Source: JBMNGO01 sp050949885 (GTDB lineage Bacteria; Bacillota; Syntrophomonadia; Syntrophomonadales; Syntrophomonadaceae). Taken from it: a stretch of 64,000 nt of DNA. How positions within the stretch are numbered: position 1 is the stretch's first letter; every line of letters begins with the position of its first letter. The notes beneath the pieces are model-generated. The model was not told the DNA's origin and searched no databases. It worked only from the letters and a program-made list of their open reading frames with translations. A program made the translations under genes and the position numbers. The stretch is taken from NCBI GenBank assembly GCA_050949885.1, contig JBMNGO010000002.1, forward strand, positions 310,001-374,000, given 5' to 3'. Shown here in pieces: positions 1 through 8,261 of the stretch.

Positions 1-1017
1 CTGGTGGTAGATGACTCGGCTTTTATTCGGCAGCTCATAATTTCTGTTTTACAGAGAGACCCTAATATTCAGGTGGTAGACTATGCCCGGGACGGGTTGG
101 ATGCCCTGGCTAAAATTGAGAGGCTCCAGCCTGATGTTGTAACCTTGGACATTGAAATGCCCAAAATGGACGGGATGGATACTTTAAAGGAAATAATGAC
201 CCGCTTCCCCCGCCCGGTATTGATGTTAAGTTCCCTTACCACCGCAGGAGCCCAACAAACATTGCAAGCTCTGGAAATGGGAGCGGTGGATTTTATCCCC
301 AAACCTCTTGCTGCTGAGGGGTATGACTCTTTTTCCCGGGACCTTATCCGCAAAGTTAAAACGGCCAAAAGAGCAGTGCTAAAAACTGATACAGCCAAGA
401 GGCTGTCATCGGGCTTTAACCAGCCTATTATGACCCGGAACCCAGTACATATCATAGGGATAGGAAGCTCCACCGGCGGACCTAGTGCCCTGCAGACGGT
501 TTTGACTGCCATACCTACCCATATCCCGGTTGGCATTGTAATTGCGCAGCATATGCCGGAAGGATTTACTAAACCATTTGCTGCCAGGTTGGATAACCTG
601 TGTCAAATAAGGGTGAAAGAGGCTGCTGATGGAGATATTATCGAACCCGGCGCTGCTTATATTGCGCCGGCGGGCCGGCAAATGCAGTTTAAACGCCAAA
701 AGGCCGGAGTGAGCATTTGCATAGGGGATGATTCTCCTATACCCACCTTATACAAGCCTTCTGTTGATGTAATGTTTTTGTCCATGGCGGAAGTTTTTGG
801 GGGATGCTGTCTGGCAGTGATATTGACCGGCATGGGAAACGATGGGACAAGGGGGGCCAAGAAATTGAAGGAACTGGATGCCGTCATTCTGTCCCAGGAT
901 CAAGAATCATGTGTTATTTACGGAATGCCTAAGTCAGTAGCCGAAGCGGGAATTGTTGATAGGGTAGTCAATATAAAAGATATGGGAAATGTTATTTCCA
1001 GAACAGCATTAATGTAA
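1..1017 (+). CDS. cheB: CheB chemotaxis methylesterase/glutamine deamidase, 5' end outside window
   Basis: CheB removes methyl groups from chemoreceptor glutamates (and deamidates glutamines) when phosphorylated by CheA. The visible part starts at the first receiver strand, with the acidic pair at residues 4-5, the phospho-acceptor Asp near residue 50 (TLDIEMPK) and the conserved Lys near 101 (FIPKPL). A linker leads to the methylesterase domain, with the nucleophile Ser in GSSTGGPS (about 156), the His in AQHMPEGF (about 184) and the Asp in TGMGNDG near the C-terminus, so both domains look intact. Only the first few residues should be missing at the window edge, because the reading frame is open from base 1. 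It precedes flgM on the same strand, but an 86-base gap containing a sigma-D promoter separates them. Confidence 0.96.
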   Translation: MVVDDSAFIRQLIISVLQRDPNIQVVDYARDGLDALAKIERLQPDVVTLDIEMPKMDGMDTLKEIMTRFPRPVLMLSSLTTAGAQQTLQALEMGAVDFIPKPLAAEGYDSFSRDLIRKVKTAKRAVLKTDTAKRLSSGFNQPIMTRNPVHIIGIGSSTGGPSALQTVLTAIPTHIPVGIVIAQHMPEGFTKPFAARLDNLCQIRVKEAADGDIIEPGAAYIAPAGRQMQFKRQKAGVSICIGDDSPIPTLYKPSVDVMFLSMAEVFGGCCLAVILTGMGNDGTRGAKKLKELDAVILSQDQESCVIYGMPKSVAEAGIVDRVVNIKDMGNVISRTALM

Positions 1018-1070
1018 TTGAGACCCTTCTTATAATCTTATAAAATCTCATTTCAAAATAATCCCTTTCT

Positions 1071-1097
1071 TAAACTTTTCTTTTTTTAAGACGATAA
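1071..1097 (+). promoter_or_regulatory. sigma-D (sigma-28) promoter for flgM operon
   Basis: TAAA at 1071-1074, a 15-base spacer, then GACGATAA at 1090-1097. This matches the flagellar sigma consensus TAAA-N15-GCCGATAA at 11 of 12 positions. The start site should fall near 1104, about 30 bases before the flgM ATG. The same -35, spacer length and -10 recur before hag. The match is read directly from sequence; use in vivo is inferred. Confidence 0.85.
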
Positions 1098-1133
1098 TAT
1101 TAATTGAAAATAAAATATGCAAAGGAGAAAAAC

Positions 1134-1424
1134 ATGAAAATTGATGGCAATACTCCTCCCCATCCCGGTTATATATATAAATCGCACCAAAACCAGAATA
1201 ATTCTGTAGAACAGAAGAAGCTGGAGAATCGGATTTGCGGTGACAAAATCGAGATATCCGATACGGCTTTAAATATTAAGCAATTGGTAAAAAAGGTTGG
1301 CCAATTGCCTGACATACGAGCAGATTTGGTGGAATCCATAAAAAGGCAGATTGAAGAAAAAACCTATCAGGTGCCGGCTGAAGAGGTGGCGGCCAAAATT
1401 TTGGAGAGTTTCAAGAAGGAGTAA
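1134..1424 (+). CDS. flgM: FlgM anti-sigma-28 factor
   Basis: FlgM binds the flagellar sigma factor and holds it inactive until the hook-basal body can export FlgM. The 96-residue product has a low-complexity N-terminus rich in Pro, His and Asn, and the C-terminal sigma-binding region: DKIEISDTALNIKQL, then VGQLPDIRADLVESIKRQIEEKTYQV and AAKILESF, typical of the family. The ATG at 1134 is preferred over an in-frame TTG at 1104, because AAAGGAG (1121-1127) sits 6 bases upstream of the ATG and the TTG lies at the predicted transcription start. It heads the flgM-flgN-flgK-flgL run and is driven by a sigma-D promoter, the usual feedback arrangement. Confidence 0.92.
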   Translation: MKIDGNTPPHPGYIYKSHQNQNNSVEQKKLENRICGDKIEISDTALNIKQLVKKVGQLPDIRADLVESIKRQIEEKTYQVPAEEVAAKILESFKKE

Positions 1425-1426
1425 AA

Positions 1427-1900
1427 ATGCAGCGCAATACAAAACAGCTTTTAGAATTGCTTGAACAACAAAAGATTATCTTTGATGACTTGATCGCTTT
1501 AGCCCAGGAGCAAATAGAGGCTTTAAAAACCAACGATTTGCCCGAATTATCCAGGATTACCTCCCGGCAGGAAGAAAAAGGAAGACAAATGGCCATATTG
1601 GAACGGCGAAAGAATGAGATTCTTTTAAGCTATAGTGAAACAGTCTATAATCTACAGGATTTATTACAATTTATGTTTCCGGAAGAGAGATGCAGAGTGG
1701 AAACAGTACTGCGAGAATTACAGGACCTGCATAAAAAATGGAAGCGTTCTCACCAATTAAACATGCTGCTGTTGCGCCAGGGATTGAAACATACGGAAAA
1801 GATTCTATCTTTCATTGGCTCCAGCGAAAACAACACATACAGCAGCGGAGGGAAAATGCAAAAGAAATTGACCCAGGTATTTATAAACCAAAATATCTAG
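1427..1900 (+). CDS. flgN: FlgN-type export chaperone for hook-associated proteins
   Basis: FlgN chaperones FlgK and FlgL to the flagellar export gate. The 157-residue product is almost entirely helical and charged, with heptad-like Leu spacing (LLELLEQQKIIFDDLIALAQEQIEAL at the start), as in the FlgN family, whose primary sequence is weakly conserved. The assignment rests on this and on its place between flgM and flgK. The ATG at 1427 follows the flgM stop by two bases, with AAGGAG inside the flgM end as ribosome site. Nothing looks truncated. Confidence 0.85.
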   Translation: MQRNTKQLLELLEQQKIIFDDLIALAQEQIEALKTNDLPELSRITSRQEEKGRQMAILERRKNEILLSYSETVYNLQDLLQFMFPEERCRVETVLRELQDLHKKWKRSHQLNMLLLRQGLKHTEKILSFIGSSENNTYSSGGKMQKKLTQVFINQNI

Positions 1901-1917
1901 GAAAGTGAGGAATAATC

Positions 1918-3405
1918 ATGAGCTCAGGTTTGTTTTTTGGGATAAATATTGCCCTCAAAGGAATGATGGCGCATCAAACAGCACTCAGTGTTGTTTCCCA
2001 TAACATAGCCAATGCCAACACCGACGGGTATTCCAAACAGATGGTACAGATGGCTGCCAGTCATCCCATCCCTGGATTATATGCGGGGGCAGACCTGATG
2101 GGAAGTGGAGTGGAAATCGCTCAAATATCCAGACTTCATGAAGACTTTATTAATTACCAGATCCGGGAAGAGAATGCTACCAAAGGATCATGGGAAGTTT
2201 TTAAAGACACCATGGGTGATATAGAAGTAGTTTTTATGGAACCGCATGAAACCGGTTTTAATGAGATGCTGAACAGATTTTTTAATGACTGGCAGGAAGT
2301 AGCCAAGTATGCGGAAAGTTCTTCTGTCAGGACTACACTAAAAGATTCTGCCGTATACCTATCTGACTCCTTTAGAAACATAGCCACCCAATTATCAAAA
2401 ATTAAAGAAGGCCTGCAAACTCAAATTTACCATAAAACTAAAGAAGTTGAAATATTAGCCCAGGAGATAGCCCAGTTAAACGAGCAAATAGCAAGTGTTT
2501 GGATATCTCAGGGCAACCCTAACGATTTTTTGGATAAACGAGATCTGGCCTTAGATCGACTTTCCCAATTAGGAAATATATCCGTACATAACTGCGTAGA
2601 TGAAAATGGCAAAATAACAGGAGCTATTGAAGTAAAATTTGGAGATCAGGTAATTGTTGCTGGCCGCCAGGTTAATTGGGGTGCTTTGAACGATGCTGTA
2701 GCTTCGGTAACAGACGGGGAAATCGCCGGTCTCCTGAAGGCTGGAAGCGACACGGATTCAACAAATACTGTTCAATACTATATTAACCGGCTCAATACAC
2801 TGGCTGTAGGTCTGGCCAAAGCAGTAAATGATATTCACGTAACGGGCAAAACTGCCTCTGGATCGGAGGGAGGAACATTCTTTGTCTTTTTGGACAGCGA
2901 CGGTAATCAAATAGACTTATCTGCCATTGATTGGACTAACCCCTTCGCCAGCGGCCTAGGCGCTGCCAATATTTATGTTAATCCCGACATTGAAAGAGAT
3001 GTATCCCTTATTGCTGCTGGCAGAGAAGTTGAGGGGCTTTTCCTTCCGGGCAACGGGGATGTAGCCCGTGAAATAGCTCGCTTGATTGATATCCGTTTCG
3101 AATATGACGAAGCCAATAATTTGCTAACCAGAAACCCCGCCATCGAAGAAATAACCATTGGAGATTTCTATAAAAATCTTATAGCTGATTTGGGCAGCAT
3201 GACTGCGGAGGCGGAAAGAATGTATGAAAACCAGAATGCCCTGGTAAATCAGCTGGTATATCGCAGAGAATCTAAAACAGGAGTCTCTTTGGATGAAGAA
3301 ATGGTCAACCTGGTACAGTATCAGCATGGGTTTCAGGCCAATGCCAGAGTAATCAGCGTGCTGGATGAGATGTTAGATACAATTATTAATGGCTTAATAA
3401 GGTAG
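1918..3405 (+). CDS. flgK: FlgK hook-associated protein 1 (HAP1)
   Basis: FlgK forms the first hook-filament junction ring. The 495-residue product has the rod/hook N-terminal signature (GINIALKGMMAHQTALSVVSHNIANANTDGYSKQ, residues about 9-42) and the C-terminal coiled segment ending SLDEEMVNLVQYQHGFQANARVISVLDEMLDTIINGL, both typical of HAP1. The middle is the variable domain. It starts at ATG 1918 after GTGAGG and is followed closely by flgL, its partner. Confidence 0.97.
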   Translation: MSSGLFFGINIALKGMMAHQTALSVVSHNIANANTDGYSKQMVQMAASHPIPGLYAGADLMGSGVEIAQISRLHEDFINYQIREENATKGSWEVFKDTMGDIEVVFMEPHETGFNEMLNRFFNDWQEVAKYAESSSVRTTLKDSAVYLSDSFRNIATQLSKIKEGLQTQIYHKTKEVEILAQEIAQLNEQIASVWISQGNPNDFLDKRDLALDRLSQLGNISVHNCVDENGKITGAIEVKFGDQVIVAGRQVNWGALNDAVASVTDGEIAGLLKAGSDTDSTNTVQYYINRLNTLAVGLAKAVNDIHVTGKTASGSEGGTFFVFLDSDGNQIDLSAIDWTNPFASGLGAANIYVNPDIERDVSLIAAGREVEGLFLPGNGDVAREIARLIDIRFEYDEANNLLTRNPAIEEITIGDFYKNLIADLGSMTAEAERMYENQNALVNQLVYRRESKTGVSLDEEMVNLVQYQHGFQANARVISVLDEMLDTIINGLIR

Positions 3406-3414
3406 GTGTTTTTT

Positions 3415-4362
3415 ATGCGGGTAACCAATAAAATGATGGCCGATTCAGTCCTAAATACTGTAAATGTAAACTTAAAACAACTGAGCAAATTACAGCAGCA
3501 AATGGCTTCGGCCAAGATTATTAACCGCCCTTCTGATAATCCTATAGGTACTGCACGGCTTCTTTCCGCCCAATCAGAGTTAAGGGTTCAGGAACAGCAC
3601 CAGAGAAACATGCAAGATGCAGCAGGTTGGCTGGAGACTACAGATGGGGCCCTGGCCAGACTGAATGATGTTTTGCAGCGGATTCGGGAATTAGCAGTAA
3701 ATGGGGCTAATGCCAGTCTCCCTAAGCAATCTATGGAGGCCCTGGCTGATGAAGTAAACCAGCTGGCCGAAGAGTTAGTGCAAATTGGGAATACCAGCTA
3801 TGCGGGCCGTTATATTTTTGGAGGCACCCAAACTACCCGTATGCCCTTTGCAATAACCTCTACCGCTGGAGAAAAAGTAACCGAGGTTTCCTTTTTGAAT
3901 AACGCAGCTGACGTAGCTAACTTGGATGAAATTTACAAATTCGAAATAGATATTGAGCCAGGTACCAAAATAAATGTTTCTTCAGGACTGCAAAGTTTCC
4001 ATACTAATTCTAAAGGAGAAAAAGAAATAAATGCGGTTTTTGATACCATCATGTTATTAAGAAAGAACCTGGAGGAGGGGAATTCATCTGAGGTTACCGT
4101 TAGGATAGAAGAAATTGATGGCCTTATAGATAATGTTCTTTCTGAAAGGGCTATTGTGGGTGCCAGGAGTAAACGGGTAGAAACAGCACAGACCCGGATC
4201 ACTCTTTATAACCTGAATTTGACCGATCTTATAGGCAGGCTGGAAGATCTTGATTATGCAGAAGCCACTATCCATTTCAAGACCCAGCAAGTTGTTTACC
4301 AGGCTGCATTGGAAACCGGAGCACGTTTAATACAACCGAACCTTATGGATTACTTGAAATAA
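3415..4362 (+). CDS. flgL: FlgL hook-associated protein 3 (HAP3)
   Basis: FlgL forms the second junction layer between hook and filament and is flagellin-like at both ends. The N-terminus reads MRVTNKMMADSVLNTVNVNLKQL with the motif NRPSDNPIGTARLLS, and the C-terminus has the flagellin-like LDYAEATIHFKTQQVVYQAALETGARL. The ATG at 3415 is chosen over an in-frame GTG at 3406: AAGGTAGGTG lies 6-7 bases before it, and family members begin MRVTNKM. It is 315 residues, normal for the family. Confidence 0.96.
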   Translation: MRVTNKMMADSVLNTVNVNLKQLSKLQQQMASAKIINRPSDNPIGTARLLSAQSELRVQEQHQRNMQDAAGWLETTDGALARLNDVLQRIRELAVNGANASLPKQSMEALADEVNQLAEELVQIGNTSYAGRYIFGGTQTTRMPFAITSTAGEKVTEVSFLNNAADVANLDEIYKFEIDIEPGTKINVSSGLQSFHTNSKGEKEINAVFDTIMLLRKNLEEGNSSEVTVRIEEIDGLIDNVLSERAIVGARSKRVETAQTRITLYNLNLTDLIGRLEDLDYAEATIHFKTQQVVYQAALETGARLIQPNLMDYLK

Positions 4363-4376
4363 CTGGAGTGAATAAC

Positions 4377-4832
4377 ATGCATGAAGTAGAGCGAGAAAAA
4401 GCCCCAGTGAGAAATTCAGAACCGAGCACCATAAGCTTTAGCCCGGGGCTGATAGCTTTTGAAAAACTAAGATACTATGCTTTATCAGAGAATACCTACT
4501 ACCCGTATTTTAAATGGCTGCAATCATTGGAAAAACCTGAGGTGAGTTTTTTACTGGTCGATCCCTTTTTTATCAAGAGTGATTATTCCATAGAACTAAA
4601 TGAACAAATAATGGAGGAACTACAGATCGAGAGGCCCCAGGACGTAATGATCTATACCATAGTGACAGTTCCCCAAACCGGGCTGAAAGATGCAACTACC
4701 AATCTAGTGGGGCCCTTGGTAATAAATTGGCCTAAAAAGATCGGCAGGCAGGTGATTGTAGAAAGAGGGGACCTGGCTATTAAGTATCCTCTTTTAAACG
4801 ATTCCCTCAAAAAGCTTAGTTGTGGAGGCTAG
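4377..4832 (+). CDS. fliW: FliW flagellar assembly factor, CsrA antagonist
   Basis: FliW binds unpolymerised flagellin and, when flagellin is secreted, binds CsrA instead and relieves translational repression of hag (established in Bacillus subtilis). The 151-residue protein shows the family pattern: FSPGLIAFEKLRYYAL early, FLLVDPFFIKSDY in the middle and TVPQTGLKDATTNLVGPLVIN with IKYPL near the end. The start at ATG 4377 is used because CTGGAG (4363-4368) is correctly spaced; a GTG at 4368 overlaps that site. It overlaps or abuts csrA, as in most Firmicutes. Confidence 0.94.
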   Translation: MHEVEREKAPVRNSEPSTISFSPGLIAFEKLRYYALSENTYYPYFKWLQSLEKPEVSFLLVDPFFIKSDYSIELNEQIMEELQIERPQDVMIYTIVTVPQTGLKDATTNLVGPLVINWPKKIGRQVIVERGDLAIKYPLLNDSLKKLSCGG

Positions 4833-4839
4833 AACATGC

Positions 4840-5079
4840 TTGTGCTTAACCAGAAAAGTCGACGAAGGGATAGTTATAGGTGAAGACATTAGAATTAAAG
4901 TGGTATCAATAGAGGGTAATCAAGTTAAACTGGGAATCATCGCTCCAGCCAGGATACCTGTTAACAGGGAAGAAATAATAGAAGCCGTTAAGAAAGAAAA
5001 CCTGATGGCAGGACAGATAAACCCAACCCAGCTTGGTTTAGAAATTTTCCCTGTAAAAAGGAATAACGAGGAGGGATGA
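4840..5079 (+). CDS. csrA: CsrA translational repressor, start region out of frame
   Basis: CsrA is a small dimeric RNA-binding protein that recognises GGA in hairpin loops and blocks hag translation. The body is clear: LTRKVDEGIVIGEDIRIKVVSIEGNQVKLGIIAPARIPVNREEI. The start is odd. The best start by spacing is ATG 4836 (GGAGG at 4824-4828), which reads MLVL exactly as in the family but then runs out of frame to a stop. Dropping one A at about 4848-4849 would give MLVLTRKV. In the open frame the nearest start is TTG 4840 (MCLTRKV), 11 bases from the Shine-Dalgarno, and that start is given here. Possible causes are a base error, a real one-base insertion, or +1 frameshifting at CTT-A. Confidence 0.85.
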   Translation: MCLTRKVDEGIVIGEDIRIKVVSIEGNQVKLGIIAPARIPVNREEIIEAVKKENLMAGQINPTQLGLEIFPVKRNNEEG

Positions 5080-5081
5080 AA

Positions 5082-5444
5082 ATGCAAATTGGCACCATGG
5101 AAAGTATACAAAGTATTTCTCACCGGCAGGCTGCCCATAGCAGTCCCAGACCAGGGCAGTCGACAGCAATGGGGGAAGAACCCCTTAAAGGAATGCTTCC
5201 TGAAATGGCAACTGAAGTGACGGAAGCATATATTATTTCCAGCATTGAAAGGGCCAATAAATCACTGGAGCTAACTACAACCAGATTTGAGTTTTCTATT
5301 CACGAACAGACCAAGGAAATCATGGTCAAAGTCTTTGATGAGCAATCAGGGGATTTAATAAGGGAAATACCACCAGAAAAAATTCTGGATATGATAGCCA
5401 AGCTTTGGGAATTGGCAGGGATTCTGGTTGATGAACATGTTTAG
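5082..5444 (+). CDS. flaG: FlaG family protein
   Basis: FlaG proteins are small, poorly understood flagellar proteins that influence filament length. The 120-residue product has a disordered first half and then the diagnostic segment TRFEFSIHEQTKEIMVKV followed by GDLIREIPPEKILDMIAKLWEL, a classic FlaG C-terminus. The ATG at 5082 is preferred to the ATG at 5076: GAGGAGGG ends at 5075 and would touch the earlier codon. It sits between csrA and fliD, where flaG is usually found. Confidence 0.92.
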   Translation: MQIGTMESIQSISHRQAAHSSPRPGQSTAMGEEPLKGMLPEMATEVTEAYIISSIERANKSLELTTTRFEFSIHEQTKEIMVKVFDEQSGDLIREIPPEKILDMIAKLWELAGILVDEHV

Positions 5445-5467
5445 CTGTACATAAAAGGAGGAATATC

Positions 5468-6982
5468 ATGTCTGTAATGAGGATTGGCGGTCTGGCTTCA
5501 GGGATGGATATTGATACTATAGTGGAATCCTTGATGCAGGCCAGGCGGGCGCCCCTGGATAAGCTGCTGCAGGAACGGCAAAAGCTGCAGTGGCAGCAAG
5601 AAGACTATCGTTCTATAAATAATACTTTATTCAGCTTCCGCAACGAAGTATTTAACTACAAGCTGCAAGGACTATACAATGCCAAGAAAGCAGCCTCTTC
5701 CGATGAAGGGGTCGCTTCCATATCAGCTGCCACCTCTGCTATTGAGGGAACCTATTCTATTACAGTAAACCGCCTGGCCTCCGGAGTTAACAAGGGAAGC
5801 ACAGTCAGTCTGGCGGAAGAAACTAACGGTGAAGGGCAATCCCTTACACTTTATCAGCAGTTTTCCCAATTAGCTCTGCGGGGTTACTCCGAAACCGATG
5901 AAATATCTGTTACCATCAACGGCACCGAACTCAACATAAACCTGGGCGAGACCACCATCGGAGGTTTGGTGGCAGCCATAAACAGCCAGAATTTAGGTGT
6001 TATAGCCAGCTATGACACTGAATATAACCGCTTTTTTCTTAATTCCACCACAACCGGGGAAGATGCTCAAATCCTTATTACTTCTGATGAAGCCAACTTA
6101 TTCTCAAACGGTACCCATTCCTCCATTCTTCAGCTTAACATAAATGAAGGCCAGGCTTATAATGGGCAGAATGCCTCAATTAGCCTGGGTGATGCTGAAT
6201 GGATAGAATCACCAACCAATAACATTTCCATAAGCGGCCTCAACATGACCCTTAAAGATACAGGAGAAATATCGGTAGTTGTTTCCAGAGATGTGGACCA
6301 GGTGGTAGAATCAATTACCGCTTTGATTAATAGATACAATGAAGTTATTGATGAGCTAACCAGCAAAATCCATGAAAAACGCTATTTGGATTATCCTCCC
6401 CTTACTGAGGCACAAAAAAAAGAGATGAGCGAAAAAGAGATAGAGCTTTGGGAAGAGAAAGCCAGAAGCGGGCTGCTCCGCAGTGATCTATATTTGTCCA
6501 ATATAATCAGCCAAATTAGAACCAGTATGTCTCGATTTGTGGAAGGAGCGGGAAAATATAATTCCCTTAGTGCTATCGGTATAAAAACCAGGCTAGGGGA
6601 GTATAACGGTAAGCTTTACATTGATGAAGCTGCCTTGAGGAAAGCCTTAAACGAAGACCCGGAAAGTGTAACCCGCCTTTTTACCAACAACGGTGAAACC
6701 GAGAACCAAAAAGGTATAGCAGAGCATCTTTATGAAGCAGTCAATAGCGGAGTTACCTATCTTTCCAGCAAAGCAGGAAGAGAGACTACTTTGAGCACAG
6801 TTGATGAGTCCTATATAGGAAAGCGGTTAAGTCATATCCAGGAGGAAGTAGAAAAATGGGAAGATAGATTAATTGAGATAGAAAATAGGTATTGGCGGCA
6901 ATTCACCTATATGGAAGCCATGATAAGCCGGATGAATGCGCAGAGTGCCTGGCTGGCGCAACAGTTTAACACCAATAGATAA
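5468..6982 (+). CDS. fliD: FliD filament cap protein (HAP2)
   Basis: FliD caps the filament and drives flagellin folding at the tip. The 504-residue protein opens with the family signature RIGGLASGMDIDTIVESLMQARRAPLDKL. It has the central cap domains and closes with the helical C-terminal region (ENRYWRQFTYMEAMISRMNAQSAWLAQQF). AAAGGAGG precedes ATG 5468 at good spacing. Length and termini look intact. Confidence 0.96.
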   Translation: MSVMRIGGLASGMDIDTIVESLMQARRAPLDKLLQERQKLQWQQEDYRSINNTLFSFRNEVFNYKLQGLYNAKKAASSDEGVASISAATSAIEGTYSITVNRLASGVNKGSTVSLAEETNGEGQSLTLYQQFSQLALRGYSETDEISVTINGTELNINLGETTIGGLVAAINSQNLGVIASYDTEYNRFFLNSTTTGEDAQILITSDEANLFSNGTHSSILQLNINEGQAYNGQNASISLGDAEWIESPTNNISISGLNMTLKDTGEISVVVSRDVDQVVESITALINRYNEVIDELTSKIHEKRYLDYPPLTEAQKKEMSEKEIELWEEKARSGLLRSDLYLSNIISQIRTSMSRFVEGAGKYNSLSAIGIKTRLGEYNGKLYIDEAALRKALNEDPESVTRLFTNNGETENQKGIAEHLYEAVNSGVTYLSSKAGRETTLSTVDESYIGKRLSHIQEEVEKWEDRLIEIENRYWRQFTYMEAMISRMNAQSAWLAQQFNTNR

Positions 6983-6996
6983 AGCAGGTGGATTAA

Positions 6997-7404
6997 ATGG
7001 AAAATGAACTAATTAATATGGCCGGCAAAAAAAAGGAACTCATGGAGGCTTTCCTAAGGCTAACCAAAGAACAGAGAAAGGCTATAAGTGAAAAGAATTA
7101 TGACAATGTTTTTTACATTATCAATGAAAAACAGAGTCTGATAGAGCGTTCCAATCTACTGGATTTGGAGCTTAAGAATAACGGCGCTATAAAGAATCAG
7201 GAACTCTCCGGTATATTTGCAGAAATCCAGGAAATTATGGCCCAGGCTATTGCTATTGACCAGGAAAACATACAATTGCTGAAGGAAGACAGAATGGAAA
7301 TACTGGAAAAACTAAGAGATGCCAGAAAAAACCGCTTAACTCAAAATTTATACCAGGGAAAGAACGCATCTATTGAAGGGATACTGCTGGATAAAAAAGA
7401 GTAA
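6997..7404 (+). CDS. Small coiled protein between fliD and fliS, possible FliT/FlgN-like chaperone
   Basis: This 135-residue protein is charged and predicted helical throughout (LMEAFLRLTKEQRKAISEKNYDNVFYIINEKQSLIERSNLL). It has no signal peptide or membrane segment. I do not recognise a named family with certainty. Its place directly after fliD and before fliS is where FliT-type cap-protein chaperones are encoded in many bacteria, and its size and helical make-up fit such a chaperone; that function is inferred from context only. It starts at ATG 6997 after GCAGGTGG. Confidence 0.7.
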   Translation: MENELINMAGKKKELMEAFLRLTKEQRKAISEKNYDNVFYIINEKQSLIERSNLLDLELKNNGAIKNQELSGIFAEIQEIMAQAIAIDQENIQLLKEDRMEILEKLRDARKNRLTQNLYQGKNASIEGILLDKKE

Positions 7405-7425
7405 CCCGTTAAGGGAGGAGGACCA

Positions 7426-7800
7426 ATGAGCAGTATTAACGGAGTGGATTCCCTGATAATCAATGCCATTCGAGCCAAGACGGAAAAAAAGGTTGTAACT
7501 GGAACTGAAAAATTGAAGGTGACTTCAGACAAACATGATGAGGACCGGGAAAAGCAGCAGCCGCAACAGAAACGGCCTAATATTAAGAAAGCGATCCGTC
7601 AGCTTAATGCCATGCTGAAGGAGAATCAGGTCCCCCTTCAGTTCCAGATCATAGAAATGCCAAATCAAAAGCAGGATCAAATACGATTAGTTGATAGCAA
7701 CAACCAGGTCATCTTTACTGATGTACCTTACAGTAAAATTTACCTTTTGATCCACCAACTGGGAAACCTTAAAGGGTTTACAGTGGATCACCTAATCTAA
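7426..7800 (+). CDS. Divergent second FlaG-like protein
   Basis: This 124-residue protein has a polar, Gln/Lys-rich first half (EKQQPQQKRPNIKKAI) and a second half that follows the FlaG layout: a helix LNAMLKENQ, a strand LQFQIIEM, a strand QIRLVDSNNQVIFTDVP and a helix KIYLLIHQLGNL. It keeps the strand-strand-helix order of FlaG but lacks the IREIPPEK signature, so I call it FlaG-like rather than FlaG. GGGAGGAGG precedes ATG 7426. It lies directly upstream of fliS. Confidence 0.7.
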   Translation: MSSINGVDSLIINAIRAKTEKKVVTGTEKLKVTSDKHDEDREKQQPQQKRPNIKKAIRQLNAMLKENQVPLQFQIIEMPNQKQDQIRLVDSNNQVIFTDVPYSKIYLLIHQLGNLKGFTVDHLI

Positions 7801-7821
7801 ATAATCGAAGGGGTGACGGAT

Positions 7822-8229
7822 ATGTATAATTCGGCGGAAGTTTATAAGAAAAATCTTATAAATACCACATCCAGCCAGAATCTAGTCCTTATGCTATATG
7901 ATGGTGCCATAAGATTTCTGAAAAAGTCGGTAATAGCTTTGGACGAAAAGGATATTCCTTCAGTTAACCAAAACCTGATTCGGGCTCAGGATATTATCGC
8001 TGAACTGATGGCCGGAATCAATTTTGATGCGGGAGAAATTGCCCGGGAGCTCTATACCCTATATGAATATATGCATTATCGGCTGGTACAGGCCAATCTA
8101 AAAAAGGACAAAATGGCAGCCGTTGAAATAACACAAATGTTAGGAGAATTGAGGGAAGTCTGGGCGCAGATTGTCAAAGACCCCCCTGGGGGTCTGGAAA
8201 AACAGAGAAAAGCGGCTGCAGGAAGTTAA
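7822..8229 (+). CDS. fliS: FliS flagellin export chaperone
   Basis: FliS binds the C-terminal helix of flagellin, preventing premature polymerisation and delivering it to FlhA. The 135-residue product has the family hallmark TSSQNLVLMLYDGAIRFLKKSV followed by INQNLIRAQ-type helices and a LYEYMHYRLVQAN segment. ATG 7822 is chosen over GTG 7813 because AAGGGGTG then has normal spacing and because family members begin near this point. The stop codon lies within the -35 element of the hag promoter. Confidence 0.95.
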   Translation: MYNSAEVYKKNLINTTSSQNLVLMLYDGAIRFLKKSVIALDEKDIPSVNQNLIRAQDIIAELMAGINFDAGEIARELYTLYEYMHYRLVQANLKKDKMAAVEITQMLGELREVWAQIVKDPPGGLEKQRKAAAGS

Positions 8230-8253
8230 ATTATTCTAATAATTAGACGATAA
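8227..8253 (+). promoter_or_regulatory. sigma-D promoter for hag
   Basis: TAAA at 8227-8230 (overlapping the fliS stop), exactly 15 bases, then GACGATAA at 8246-8253, the same -10 as in front of flgM. The predicted start near 8260 leaves a leader of about 85 bases before the hag ATG. Confidence 0.88.
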
Positions 8254-8261
8254 ATATATTG

